Assembly (NCBI GenBank): GCA_021234155.1
Contig: JAJEKV010000003.1
Coordinates: forward strand, 30,921,166-30,985,165
From: Isoetes taiwanensis
Lineage: Eukaryota; Streptophyta; Lycopodiopsida; Isoetales; Isoetaceae
Direction of reading: 5' to 3'
DNA: 64,000 nt
The notes under the pieces were generated by a model. The model searched no databases. It saw nothing but the letters and a program-made list of their open reading frames with translations, and was not told the origin of the DNA. Each line of letters opens with the position of its first letter. Positions within the stretch are counted from its first letter, which is position 1. Of this stretch, positions 25,203 to 35,743 are shown in pieces. The position numbers were made by a program, and so were the translations under genes.

Positions 25203-28000
25203 GCATGGGCTGGTCTTTTGTAATGAAAGATTGCAATTGTAATTTTGGCACTAAGGGATCTAGGTACAGATTACAGTAGTGTATATCCCCATGGGTTGTT
25301 AATGAAATAAACTTCTACCTTTACATGTTGGGGTACTTATGCTCTTTATTCTATTCTATTCTATTCTATTCTTTAACCATTTGTGTTAAAAATATTAAGT
25401 CTAGAGTTTTTCTCCCCGTTCCTTTGCATATAACTCAAGTAACAGGCTGATGAGAGGCGCTTGGTTCCCCGAGCCCATTACGTGATGTAAGAATAGGCAG
25501 TGGCAGGGTTGGATATGGAGATCTGCATACTTACCGTGGCTGGCACATATGGTGAGATCTTCTGACTCAAGCTAGGTGTTTAGCTTTACCATATTTAGAT
25601 TTTACGGGCGGACTGATGGGTTCTACCTATAAACTATGGCTTTGACGGCTGGCTTTTATCATATATGGCACTTACTCGCATGCTTAAACCGTATGAGAGT
25701 CACTTCAAGAATTTTGTAGACTGCTATGTACATGGTCCAAGGGCGGGAAAACCTTTACTGAAGGATGTCTGCATATTACTTGGAGTGTGATTCAGACGGT
25801 TGCCCATACAGCCCTGATAGCAAGACCGTTCTTGAGGAGGAATGGCTTGAGACGGAATTCCAAGCTTGTCTTGAGGATAATTGGTCTGATAACATACACA
25901 TGGATGCTGGAAGGAACACTGGGATCAAACGTCCCTGGATTAACCATCAGAGCAATGATGCTCACAAACAAAATTATCTTTGGAAGGCGAATCGTCGCGG
26001 ATGAAGGAAAAGCGTGGCGCTTCCAGCTTTTAGAAACACAAAATCCCGTATACAATGGAAGGGGACAATGAGTTTGAACCCGATGACTCTCAGGTCTGAT
26101 CATGCCATGCATTTAGAATTTCAACACATTATTTAGTGTGTGCTGGTCCCTAATCTATTCTTACAGATTTTATAATATGCCTAGTTGGTTCAGGATCAAT
26201 CAATACTTCAATGTGATTTGGATATATTGGTGCTTGACTCCTTATACTTACTGTTTAGATCTGATCACTTCACTGGTTTAATTATTATGTCCTTGATAAT
26301 CCAGTGTTGCAGTAGATATTACATGGATTTCAACTTGTTTACATAGGATTCAGAACTGTATTTCAGTTGTCTCTATTGATTCATTGGTTCTATATTCATA
26401 TTTTTTGCTTGGAATGAATTTGAGGGAAAAAGGTGACAATAGGTGACCAGCGAAGAGCTGAGAAACCTAATGTACCTTTTGGCCCCTCACTCATTACCAA
26501 ATTCTTGCTAATGTTGTGTTGGTTGGCTGCAGGTACCAGTTTCTCTTCCTATTGTTTCCTTTTTTCGATGTCAAGTTCGTGTCCTGGCAATAATATGGAT
26601 AATATTGGTGGCATCTCTTGCTCTCGCACTCATTTGGTGTTTACAAAAGGTTTTATGAAAGGGAAGATTCACTAGCCCATACTCATTAATATTTTGACTC
26701 AAAGCTCTGGCTGATTAGGAATTCTATGGGATCTTCATATTTCTATGGCCAGCATTTTGTGATAAATGCTCTGCACAAATGTTGACTACGTTGACAGAGT
26801 TCTATGTACTCAAATGTTTCACCTATCTTTATTTAATGAATCCACTGTTTTTTCTTACTGCATTCTATGCTGTATTTGCATTGGTCATTGTAGTCCATTT
26901 AAAGACGGAAATAAGGCTGAAGCTATGCACTGCTATTCTGATGTATCTTGACTAAATAGGCAGACCACAGTGGTCTTAGAACATCAAGGTATCAGGGTTT
27001 GTGGTTCTGCTGAAATACTCCATAAAATATTTCAAATAATGGAATGAAGTACATGTTAATTTTTGGGCTCCATTCCATGGTCTAAATGCATAAAATCTGT
27101 CTATGTCTGCCATACAGAATGTAATTGTCAATATACGTGGCTGCATGCATATGCTGGGAACTAAAATATTGCATGCACATTTGTGTCTTCACATGTACGA
27201 CTAGTGTTTACATATACTGGTATAATTGCTTGCATGCATTGGCTAAGAATTGCATGCATGCAAAGGCTGAGAATGACAAAGTTTACAATAAAAAATGGCA
27301 TAACAATGGTAAACGGATGCTATCTAAACAAGTGGTGGGCTAAAGGCCTGCATGCATGATCAAAAGTCTAAAAGGGCTTTATTTAAACGTGTGGAACTGA
27401 AAGATACTTTTGCTTTTCTGAGTCTACAAGTACTTATGTCTGATTTTTAACTTTAAGTGAAAGCTGAAGGATGACCTTTGGACTCTTCAACGTATACCTT
27501 AAAATATATTCGATCTTTATGGAAGTAATGCTTATGGCCAAAATCTACATGGTCTTAAGATTCTACATATTCCTAAGCATCCATATTGGCTCTATGCATG
27601 GGATTACTAAGCATATATGCTCACATGCATGGAATTACTGTGCATCCATATTGGCATTATGCATAGGATTATGTAGCATATGTGGTTGCATGTGGCACTG
27701 GCTTATTGTTATTACCCTGGTATATCAGGGGCAAAAAGTATAGATAGAACTTGGCTATGTTTATGGACGCGTATTCTCCACTAACTGTTGACCAATGGTC
27801 TCATGACTTGATCATTCTTTATCTGTACTATAGGATAGATAACTGAGTGTTATGATCTAAATACTTGGTGTTCCATGGCGGATAGTGTCATCATGGATTT
27901 CGATCCTAGTATGAACTGATAAGACTGCATAAGGGATTGACCTGTGTTGATGTCACTACTAGTTGGTTGATGCCATGGCTAGTGTGGACTGGATTTTTTT
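25203..28000 (+). repeat. Left long direct repeat (pseudo-LTR)
   Basis: This sequence matches 32,186-35,060 almost base for base, from 'gcatgggctggtcttttgta' to 'agtgtggactggattt'. Differences are few outside three places. An inserted (ATTCT)n stretch lies at 25,348-25,373. A cluster of small indels lies at 25,787-26,070. There are small length changes at about 26,747 and 27,316. It contains no long frame; a 79-codon frame (25,765-26,004) is broken in the other copy. It probably carries the promoter and a leader exon of the ORF1 transcript, because ORF1 is preceded by a splice acceptor just downstream. Confidence 0.85.
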
Positions 28001-28141
28001 AGGAACTTCAGATCCCTGGTTTTACCAGGGTCACTTCTACCTAGAAATCAAGTATTTAGCTCAATAACATGACTGTATCCTGATAAATTGTATTGCTTTA
28101 CTGATGCCTTATGAACTAATGGCTTATTTTTCAATGATTGA

Positions 28142-29677
28142 CAGGAAAGAGAAGTAGTATACGAGATTACCCTACCCACTTGGAACAATAAACTAGCAGC
28201 TATAGGGTACAATTACTTCAAATCTGAAGTTCCAAGCTATGCTGTTCAGAGTCTACTGTGTTGCAATAAAGATATCAAGGCTCACGAGTACATCATACAA
28301 AAAGAAGTTGCCAAAGGGACAGAACAATACTCGGCCCTAATGCATCTAGGGTTTAATCAATGGATTAAGGCATTCTCCAGCATCAATAAGGCTGGAAACG
28401 AAGTTGATAAAATTGTCAAGGTCATTGACGAACTGTATAACAGCCTACCTGACCTGATCTATCAGTGGACAGTTGAGGAGGATCGATGCAAAATCCAATA
28501 TCTGACTGGAATTAAGGCCTTGGAAAAGGCCAACAGTATCAAGAGGGAAGTTAAGGCAAAGGATGACATTCTTATCTGTGACGAGGTTATGGATGATGAT
28601 CCCTTTGACTCTATACTGTCAGAACAGGATAAAGAGAACCTGAAAGCCAACAACAAGACTAATGATGAGGACGGGAATGGGGCATTTGACTTCACCTTGA
28701 ACAATTGTCTGAACTTCCCCGTTATTCCTGAACGATTGGTAGAGAATCACGCTGTTCTATGCAATCAGGGTTTGTGGAGAACCAAGAATTTTGGGGCCCT
28801 TGCCCCGATCAACAGGGATACATGGATTTTACTTGGAGGCCTTACTAAGGATCAGGTTAATGCCACGAATAATGCAGCCCTGTCACTGGAAAAATTTGTC
28901 AGAAAGGAAGAAATCATGTGCAGCATAGACACAAGATTCTTTGATAAAGTCTGCACAAAAAGTCCATACATGTACATGGGCCAGAAAGGCCACATGGCAT
29001 ATCCCAATATTGACAGGAATGACTTTTACCTTAAGAGGATTTGGAGAACATTCTGCCTCTATTTTAAGTGCGTATGCGATGATAGAGGAAAAAAGAAGAC
29101 TAAAAAAACCACCTGTGGTGACAACATGACTTGGCTGGATCACGGTGTGTGGTACATGTTCAATAATTTGGATTTGATCTACCCTAACATGTCTACTGCA
29201 GCTCAAGTGGTTACCTTTAGAGGATTCCTTAGGGGTCCCCTTAAAACCAGCATCATGGGGTTTATTTCCTACCTACAGGTCAGGGAGGTGCTGATCCAAA
29301 TGACAATGAAACTTGCCGCAGACCCATGGTCTGACCTTAAGATTGGTCTGCCTAGATGCAAGATGGTGGACATATGTGAGAAGACCATCAAACCAGTCAC
29401 ACATTTGAAAGATGCAGGGGCTTCTGCCAGCCATACTACCAGCAGACTCAGTAGCAGGAGTGCATCTAATCCAACCAGCACTGTGCAGAACGTGGTTGTA
29501 CGCACACCAAGAATTATGACTAAACCAATGAGTGAGACACCAGCTATGTCTGATAGTGCCTCAGTTGAATGTATCGGTACACGAGTCCCTGCTGGATACT
29601 CCGTCACCAAGGACAGAACCACCCATGTACGTGCCAGTGACGTGGCAGCTGGAGAAGAACTACGATACCCAGCCTGA
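28142..29677 (+). CDS. ORF1 of the Penelope-like element, unknown function
   Basis: The first ATG is at 28,340 and gives 445 residues. The same frame is open upstream to 28,142, directly after TTGACAG, a good 3' splice site, with an in-frame TGA just before. A leader exon upstream is therefore likely, and the true protein may be 60 or more residues longer. The N-terminal third is acidic and helical, with EEDRCKIQYLTGIKALEKAN and DEVMDDDPFDSILSEQDKEN. The middle carries aromatic and cysteine residues, including KVCTKSPYMYMGQKGHMAYP, FCLYFKCVCDDRGKKKTKKT and WLDHGVWYMFNNLDLIYPNM. The last 90 residues are rich in Ser, Thr and Ala and look disordered. I recognise no domain. By position it could be the element's RNA-binding partner protein; that is inference. 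Confidence 0.65.
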   Translation, partial: QEREVVYEITLPTWNNKLAAIGYNYFKSEVPSYAVQSLLCCNKDIKAHEYIIQKEVAKGTEQYSALMHLGFNQWIKAFSSINKAGNEVDKIVKVIDELYNSLPDLIYQWTVEEDRCKIQYLTGIKALEKANSIKREVKAKDDILICDEVMDDDPFDSILSEQDKENLKANNKTNDEDGNGAFDFTLNNCLNFPVIPERLVENHAVLCNQGLWRTKNFGALAPINRDTWILLGGLTKDQVNATNNAALSLEKFVRKEEIMCSIDTRFFDKVCTKSPYMYMGQKGHMAYPNIDRNDFYLKRIWRTFCLYFKCVCDDRGKKKTKKTTCGDNMTWLDHGVWYMFNNLDLIYPNMSTAAQVVTFRGFLRGPLKTSIMGFISYLQVREVLIQMTMKLAADPWSDLKIGLPRCKMVDICEKTIKPVTHLKDAGASASHTTSRLSSRSASNPTSTVQNVVVRTPRIMTKPMSETPAMSDSASVECIGTRVPAGYSVTKDRTTHVRASDVAAGEELRYPA

Positions 29678-29925
29678 GACAAAGGTGTGAATTTATACTT
29701 TTTACTGTATTTTGCATTGGCTGTACACTATACTTTTGTGTATTATAACAGGTTACATTATTATAGTTGATGTATACCTATGTCTTTCTTCTTTAGTAAA
29801 GTAAAAAAGATGCCACTCGGCCCATACATACACCAAAAGTCATATGCCATAGTGTGGCTTGCCAGAGGTCTGGTTCTATCTAGGTTGTGTTAGTATGTTT
29901 TAAACACTTGTGTTGTTGCCTACAG
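29678..29925 (+). other. Spacer between ORF1 and ORF2, possible intron
   Basis: The 248 bases between the ORF1 stop and the ORF2 start contain a donor-like AAAG/GTGTGA at 29,694. An acceptor-like TTGCCTACAG ends exactly before the ATG of ORF2 at 29,926. Splicing would bring the two ORFs close together on one transcript. There is no frame in the spacer itself. Confidence 0.4.
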
Positions 29926-31998
29926 ATGTCTAAGTTTATCACAATAAACTGTCAAGGGAGATATTCTATCACTGAATGTGGACCTCGGAATAAAATGAAA
30001 ATTGTACACTGCACCTTTCTGTCCAAAATTCAGGACCTCATATATTTACCCAGAATATTTCATATGGTTGCCCTTGAATGTTTTGGTGAGTCCGGGACAA
30101 ACATGATGCTCAATACCATGTTTGGATGGAAGTATAGTGAGAATCTCCGTGATATATGCTATAAACCATTCTATATTTTTGCACAAGATAATGATGTACC
30201 GTGCCCCTGCAGCAATCCTAATATGGCCTCTTTTATCGACCCTGATATTGGTCATGTTAGAACCACCAAGCTATCAATTGTAAGAAGCAAATTACTTAGA
30301 AACCTTTTCAAAAAAGGTCTTAATCATATTCCTGATAAGATGCTGATCATGAGGGAATTTAGAGAGGAAATATCTAAAGTATGTGACCTGTTTTTTGATG
30401 CACATATATACTCATACCCTGATATTACGGGCGTGGAAAAGGAGGCGTTCAAAATGAGAATATTAGATATTGCATCTAGCAGGATCAGCACAGCTATTAG
30501 CAACGTGACTGAACCAAAGAAATTTGCTTTGGCGGATCGAGATGTGATCAATAATCTGGAATGGTTGTATACCAACTTCTATATCTCTGGGGTGGATAAA
30601 GCCACCAACAATCCGGCCTTTATCTGCCCACAACATGTCAGGGAAATGGCCATCAAGAGGCTGAACAGTCATGACTTTCAGATTATTCTCAGCCCACACA
30701 AGGAGATCCAAAGGCTAATCAAGGAAGATATACAAAACATTATGGGTTGTATTGGCTGTGAATCAGAAAGATTACCATACCTACTCGGGGTGTATAAGGC
30801 CCACAAGAGTGACTATAGGTGGATTACTAACGCCCACAATACAATTTACACAGAGATATCAGAAATTATCACTGCTGGTCTTAATGATATATTATCTAAC
30901 TGGCCAGAGATAGCCAAAATGCTAAGTGCTAGTGTACATACCATGCTCCCAGGTAAAGTGAATTCCTGGTGGGTTGTTAATTCTGTATATGATGTTGTGA
31001 TCAATCTTCCATCCAATATTCATGACCTATTTGTTGCGGACATAACTAAATGTTATGAGAACATCCCCCTACTCGGAGACAAAGGAATCTGCAGAATTAT
31101 TGAATTGGTCTGCATGGCTGCTTGGAAATGGCAAAAGGGCTTACACCATAGCAATGAGTTATGGATTAAGAAGTCCGCCAACTGTTACACTGCCAAGTGG
31201 TTTAAAACTGAACCAAAGGGAAGATGCTGGTCCAAAATGGGGCTAGCAGTTTTCATTAAAGCTAATCACTGGCTGCTTTCTAACTGCTTTATAGCTTTGG
31301 GCAGCAGGACTTGGCTGCAGGTATGTGGAATCCCCATGGGATTTTCATGCAGCCCCAGCTGGTGCAATTTGTACCTTGCATGGTTCGAGGTTGATTTCAT
31401 CAAGAAGCTGGCCTCTCATGGTAGATACAAGGAGATCAGTATGTTCAAACATATATTCCGATACATTGATGACCTGCTTGCCATTAATTGCCCTACTATT
31501 CCGGAATTTTTGAGTACTACCCCAAATGAGTCTGGCCATAGTCTGAATATTTATGACATGAGCAAACTTGGCATCAAGGAGGAAACCGTGTTTCATTACA
31601 GATATGGGAAAAGCAGCCCACGAAGCCATATGGTTAACTTCTTAAATCTACGCATTGAAATTGTCAACAATGGCAGTGGGGTATATAGGTATACCAGGTA
31701 TGATAAGAGGGACATTCTACCATTTACTGCCTTAAAGTTTGTACATGCTGATAGCTGCAGGCCATACTTACAAGCCAGAAACGTAATTGTTTCCCAAATC
31801 TTACCATACATGTATGTAAACTCGTGTCCATTCAAAGCTGCTGCTGACATTAAAGATTTGATTGTTTGTTTCAACAATAACGGCTTTGACATCCATGGCA
31901 TGAAGAGGAAAATCACAGGTTATATACAAGATAACTCCTTTCCAGGACTCAAGTTTGACAAGTTTATCTTGATACAAGAAATTAATGCAAGTGCATAA
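29926..31998 (+). CDS. ORF2: Penelope-like reverse transcriptase without endonuclease
   Basis: The ORF encodes 690 residues from the ATG at 29,926; an ATG 39 bases upstream is in frame but less likely. The N-terminal part has a C-x-C pair (C93, C95) followed by DPDIGHVRTTKLSIV (from residue 105). The reverse transcriptase core follows in Penelope order. A segment PYLLGVYKAHKSDYRWI comes before the fingers. Motif A is FVADITKCYENIPL with D372. Motif B is GIPMGFSCSPSWCNLY from G468. Motif C is FRYIDDLLAI with D515 and D516. Then comes FLNLRIEI. All three catalytic aspartates are present and there is no stop. About 170 residues follow motif C, with no GIY-YIG motif. Enzymes of this group copy element RNA into DNA. 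The endonuclease-less groups are thought to prime at exposed chromosome ends, which cannot be tested here. Confidence 0.85.
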   Translation: MSKFITINCQGRYSITECGPRNKMKIVHCTFLSKIQDLIYLPRIFHMVALECFGESGTNMMLNTMFGWKYSENLRDICYKPFYIFAQDNDVPCPCSNPNMASFIDPDIGHVRTTKLSIVRSKLLRNLFKKGLNHIPDKMLIMREFREEISKVCDLFFDAHIYSYPDITGVEKEAFKMRILDIASSRISTAISNVTEPKKFALADRDVINNLEWLYTNFYISGVDKATNNPAFICPQHVREMAIKRLNSHDFQIILSPHKEIQRLIKEDIQNIMGCIGCESERLPYLLGVYKAHKSDYRWITNAHNTIYTEISEIITAGLNDILSNWPEIAKMLSASVHTMLPGKVNSWWVVNSVYDVVINLPSNIHDLFVADITKCYENIPLLGDKGICRIIELVCMAAWKWQKGLHHSNELWIKKSANCYTAKWFKTEPKGRCWSKMGLAVFIKANHWLLSNCFIALGSRTWLQVCGIPMGFSCSPSWCNLYLAWFEVDFIKKLASHGRYKEISMFKHIFRYIDDLLAINCPTIPEFLSTTPNESGHSLNIYDMSKLGIKEETVFHYRYGKSSPRSHMVNFLNLRIEIVNNGSGVYRYTRYDKRDILPFTALKFVHADSCRPYLQARNVIVSQILPYMYVNSCPFKAAADIKDLIVCFNNNGFDIHGMKRKITGYIQDNSFPGLKFDKFILIQEINASA

Positions 31999-32076
31999 GG
32001 TATGACTGATTTTACCATCTATTGTCATAATTTTTGATGTGTAGTTTATTGGATAATTTATCTAATAGGGTAAGGT

Positions 32077-32175
32077 GTGGACCCCAGCAGTGCTGGTAGG
32101 AGTCCACCCTCCCTACGAGCACATAACAATTTAGCTGGGCCAAACCTATCCTACGGTTGGAGGTAGGTTTTTTTT
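32077..32175 (+). promoter_or_regulatory. Twin hairpins and T8 tract at the 3' end of the internal region
   Basis: Just after ORF2, GTGGAC (32,077) pairs with GTCCAC (32,102) around a smaller CCAGC/GCTGG stem. Forty bases on, AAACCTA (32,142) pairs perfectly with TAGGTTT (32,164) and runs into eight T. The right direct repeat starts ten bases later. This could be a structured 3' RNA end recognised by the reverse transcriptase, or a transcription end signal. Confidence 0.5.
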
Positions 32176-32185
32176 ATGTTTATAT

Positions 32186-35060
32186 GCATGGGCTGGTCTT
32201 TTGTAATGAAAGATTGCAATTGTTTGCACTAAGGGTTCAATATACGGATCATAGTAATGAATATTCCATTTGGGTGCCAATGGCATGTATTCCTACCTTC
32301 ACATCTTGCATAGGGCTGGTTTTCTTTGATGTAAGGTTCTAATTTTGGCACTAAGGGATCTAGGTACATATTACAGTAGTGTATATCCCCATGGGTTGTT
32401 AATGAAATAAACTTCTACCTTTACATGTTGGGGTACTTATGCTCTTTAACCATTTGTGTTAAAAATATTAAGTCTAGGGTTTTTCTCCCCGTTCCTTTGC
32501 ATATAACTCAAGTAACAGGCTGATGAGAGGCGCTTGGTTCCCCGAGCCCATTACGTGATGTAAGAACAGGCAGTGGCAGGGTTGGATATGGAGATCTGCA
32601 TACTTACCGTGGCTGGCACATATGGTGAGATCTTCTGACTCAAGCTAGGTGTTTAGCTTTACCATATTTAGATTTTACGGGCGGACTGATGGGTTCTACC
32701 TATAAACTATGGCTTTGACGGCTGGCTTTTATCATATATGGCACTTACTCGCATGCTTAAACCGTATGAGAGTCACTTCAAGAATTTTGTAGACTGCTAT
32801 GTACATGGTCCAAGGGCGGGAAAACCTTTACTGAAGGATGTCTGCATATTACTTGGAGTGTGATTCGACGGCTGCCCATACAAACCGATAGCAAGACCGT
32901 TTCTTGAGGAGGAATGGCTTGAGACGGAATTCCAAGCTTGTCTTGAGGATAATTGGTCTGATAACATACACATGGATGCTGGAAGGAACACTGGGATCAA
33001 ACGTCCCTGGATTAACCATCAGAGCAATGATGCTCACAAACAAAATTATGCCGAAGGCGAATCGTGATGGGGAAAGCGTGGCGCCCAAATTTTAGAAACA
33101 CAAAATCCCAGATACGTGAAGGGGACAATGAGTTTGAACCCGATGACTCTCAGGTCTGATCATGCCATGCATTTAGGATTTCAACACATTATTTAGTGTG
33201 TGCTGGTCCCTAATCTATTCTTACAGATTTTATAATATGCCTAGTTGGTTCATGATCAATCAATACTTCAATGTGATTTGGATATATTGGTGCTTGACTC
33301 CTTATACTTACTGTTTAGATCTGATCACTTCACTGGTTTAATTATTATGTCCTTGATAATCCAAAGGTTGCAAGAGATATTACATGGATTTCAACTTGTT
33401 TACATAGGATTCGTAAATCGTATTTCAGTTGTCTCTATTGATTCATTGGTTCTATATTCATATTTTTTGCTTGGAATGAATTTGAGGGAAAAAGGTGACA
33501 ATAGGTGACCAGCGAAGAGCTGAGAAACCTAATGTACCTTTTGGCCCCACTCATTACCAAATGCTTGCTAATGTTGTGTTGGTTGGCTGCAGGTACCAGT
33601 TTCTCTTCCTATTGTTTCCTTTTTTCGATGTCAAGTTCGTGTCCTGGCAATAATATGGATAATATTGGTGGCATCTCTTGCTCTCGCACTCATTTGGTGT
33701 TTACAAAAGGTTTTATAAAAGGGAAGATTCACTAGCCCATACTCATTAATATTTTGACTCAAAGCTCTGGCTGATTAGGAATTCTATGGGATCTTCATAT
33801 TTCCATGCTTTCTGATTTTTATGGCCAGCATTTTGTGATAAATGCTCTGCACAAATGTTGACTATGTTGACAGAGTTCTATGTACTCAAATGTTTCACCT
33901 ATCTTTATTTAATGAATCCACTGTTTTTTCTTACTGCATTCTATGCTGTATTTGCATTGGTCATTGTAGTCCATTTAAATACGGAAATAAGGCTGAAGCT
34001 ATGCACTGCTATTCTGATGTATCTTGACTAAATAGGCAGACCACAGTGGTCTTAGAACATCAAGGTATCAGGGTTTGTGGTTCTGCTGAAATACTCCATA
34101 AAATATTTCAAATAATGGAATGAAGTACAGGTTAATTTTTGGGCTCCATTCCATGGTCTAAATGCATAAAATCTGTCTATGTCTGCCATACAGAATGTAA
34201 TTGTCAATATACGTGGTTGCATGCATATGCTGGGAACTAAAATATTGCATGCACATTTGTGTCTTCACATGTACGACTAGTGTTTACATATACTGGTATA
34301 ATTGCTTGCATGCATTGGCTAAGAATTGCATGCATGCAAAGGCTGAGAATGACAAAGTTTACAATAAAAAATGGCATAACAATGGTAAACGGAGGTGGGC
34401 TAAAGGCCTGCATGCATGATCAAAAGTCTAAAAGGGCTTTATTTAAACGTGTGGAACTGAAAGATACTTTTGCTTTTCTGAGTCTACAAGTACTTATGTC
34501 TGATTTTTAACTTTAAGTGAAAGCTGAAGGATGACCTTTGGACTCTTCAACGTATACCTTAAAATATATTCGATCTTTATGGAAGTAATGCTTATGGCCA
34601 AAATCTACATGGTCTTAAGATTCTACATATTCCTAAGCATCCATATTGGCTCTATGCATGGGATTACTAAGCATATATGCTCACATGCATGGAATTACTG
34701 TGCATCCATATTGGCATTATGCATAGGATTATGTAGCATATGTGGTTGCATGTGGCACTGGCTTATTGTTATTACCCTGGTATATCAGGGGCAAAAAGTA
34801 TAGATAGAACTTGGCTATGTTTATGGACGCGTATTCTCCACTAACTGTTGACCAATGGTCTCATGACTTGATCATTCTTTATATGTACTATAGGATAGAT
34901 AACTGAGTGTTATGATCTAAATACTTGGTGTTCCATGGCGGATAGTGTCATCATGGATTTCGATCCTAGTATGAACTGATAAGACTGCATAAGGGATTGA
35001 CCTGTGTTGATGTCACTACTAGTTGGTTGATGCCATGGCTAGTGTGGACTGGATTTTTTT
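32186..35060 (+). repeat. Right long direct repeat (pseudo-LTR), cut by a LINE
   Basis: This is the second copy of the repeat. At its start two diverged units of about 125 bp stand in tandem (32,186-32,308 and 32,309-32,434), both with 'gggctggt', 'gcactaaggg' and 'cttctacctt(t/c)acat'-like parts. The left copy has one merged unit. The match with the left repeat ends in the T tract at 35,054-35,065, which also serves as the poly(A) end of the minus-strand LINE. How far the repeat once extended cannot be seen. Confidence 0.8.
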
Positions 35061-35201
35061 TTTTTGAAGGACGAAAGCCAAAAAGTTTATTAATCAGAGA
35101 AAAAGTACAAAATTTACATGTCTCATCTAACTGTGTAAGCACACGGAGATGCCACAGGAGCACGAGCCTGGAGCACAATGTACTTACTCCAGAATAGGAG
35201 A

Positions 35202-35743
35202 CTAATGATAAGAATCAATTCGAAGATACTGAATCCAGATGCGTTCCACCAGTTCTGAGTCAAGGGAAGAACACTCGTAGGCTGTCAATATCTTTTTCTG
35301 GGCCACTGTAATAACACTGTGTGCAGATGAATAAATGCCCTGAAAGATGTGGTGTCTGCGACACTTCCATATCGACCATAGGAGCCAACCGGAACCAAGA
35401 TGAAATGCCCTTTGTTTAGCTGGAGGCCATGCGTTGGGATAGGACGCCAAAAGGATGCATCGGTAGTCCAATGTACTGTTAAACAAACCTTGTAGCCAAG
35501 ACCACGCTGGTTGAACCTCAGGACAATAAAAGAGACAATGCTCAAGAGTCTCAACGTCCGAGAGGCAGAGCGGGCATACTGCAGATATGCGAGGATCATA
35601 ACGATGTCGAAAGGCATTAACCCGCAGGCACCTGTGGATAACCTGCCACCACAATACAGAGACTTTAGGGTGGAGCAACCTATCCCAAAGCCATCACCAT
35701 GTACGACACAAAGCGGGTTGTGGAACATGTAGGTGCCACCCAT
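35202..35743 (-). pseudogene. LINE C-terminal zf-RVT zinc-binding region
   Basis: The frame 35,678-35,202 contains KVSVLWWQVIHRCLRVNAFR and then CPLCLSDVETLEHCLFYC. The C-x2-C ... H-x4-C arrangement of cysteines and histidine is the zf-RVT domain found at the end of plant L1-type LINE proteins. An overlapping frame (35,743-35,285) carries the segment just before it. This domain is thought to help bind nucleic acid. It belongs to the LINE spanning 35,054-38,445. Confidence 0.8.

Larger units (their letters stand above)
25203..35060 (+). mobile_element. Endonuclease-less Penelope-like retroelement with 2.8-kb direct repeats
   Basis: Two near-identical direct repeats (25,203-28,000 and 32,186-35,060) enclose two long intact ORFs: an unknown 445-codon protein and a Penelope-type reverse transcriptase. 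Penelope-like elements are known to occur as partial tandem copies that give 'pseudo-LTRs', and they may contain introns. Both traits fit here. No GIY-YIG endonuclease follows the reverse transcriptase, as in the Athena and Coprina groups, which have been reported from rotifers, fungi and Selaginella. The left repeat starts after a run of 20 or more T. The right one runs into the T tract of a minus-strand LINE at 35,054-35,065. The intact ORFs and high repeat identity suggest recent activity. Alternatively it is an unusual LTR element with a captured reverse transcriptase. Confidence 0.75.

Noticed and set aside
25441-25510. CTGATGAG followed by a stem-loop in the direct repeats, reminiscent of a hammerhead ribozyme (known from Penelope pseudo-LTRs)
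   Set aside because: The stem GCTTGG/CCGAGC forms, but the essential GAAA after stem II and the closing stems are not present in the right place.
25765-26004. 79-codon frame in the left direct repeat as a third element gene
   Set aside because: The corresponding sequence in the right repeat is frame-broken, and the protein resembles nothing; the differences may be errors, but support is too weak.
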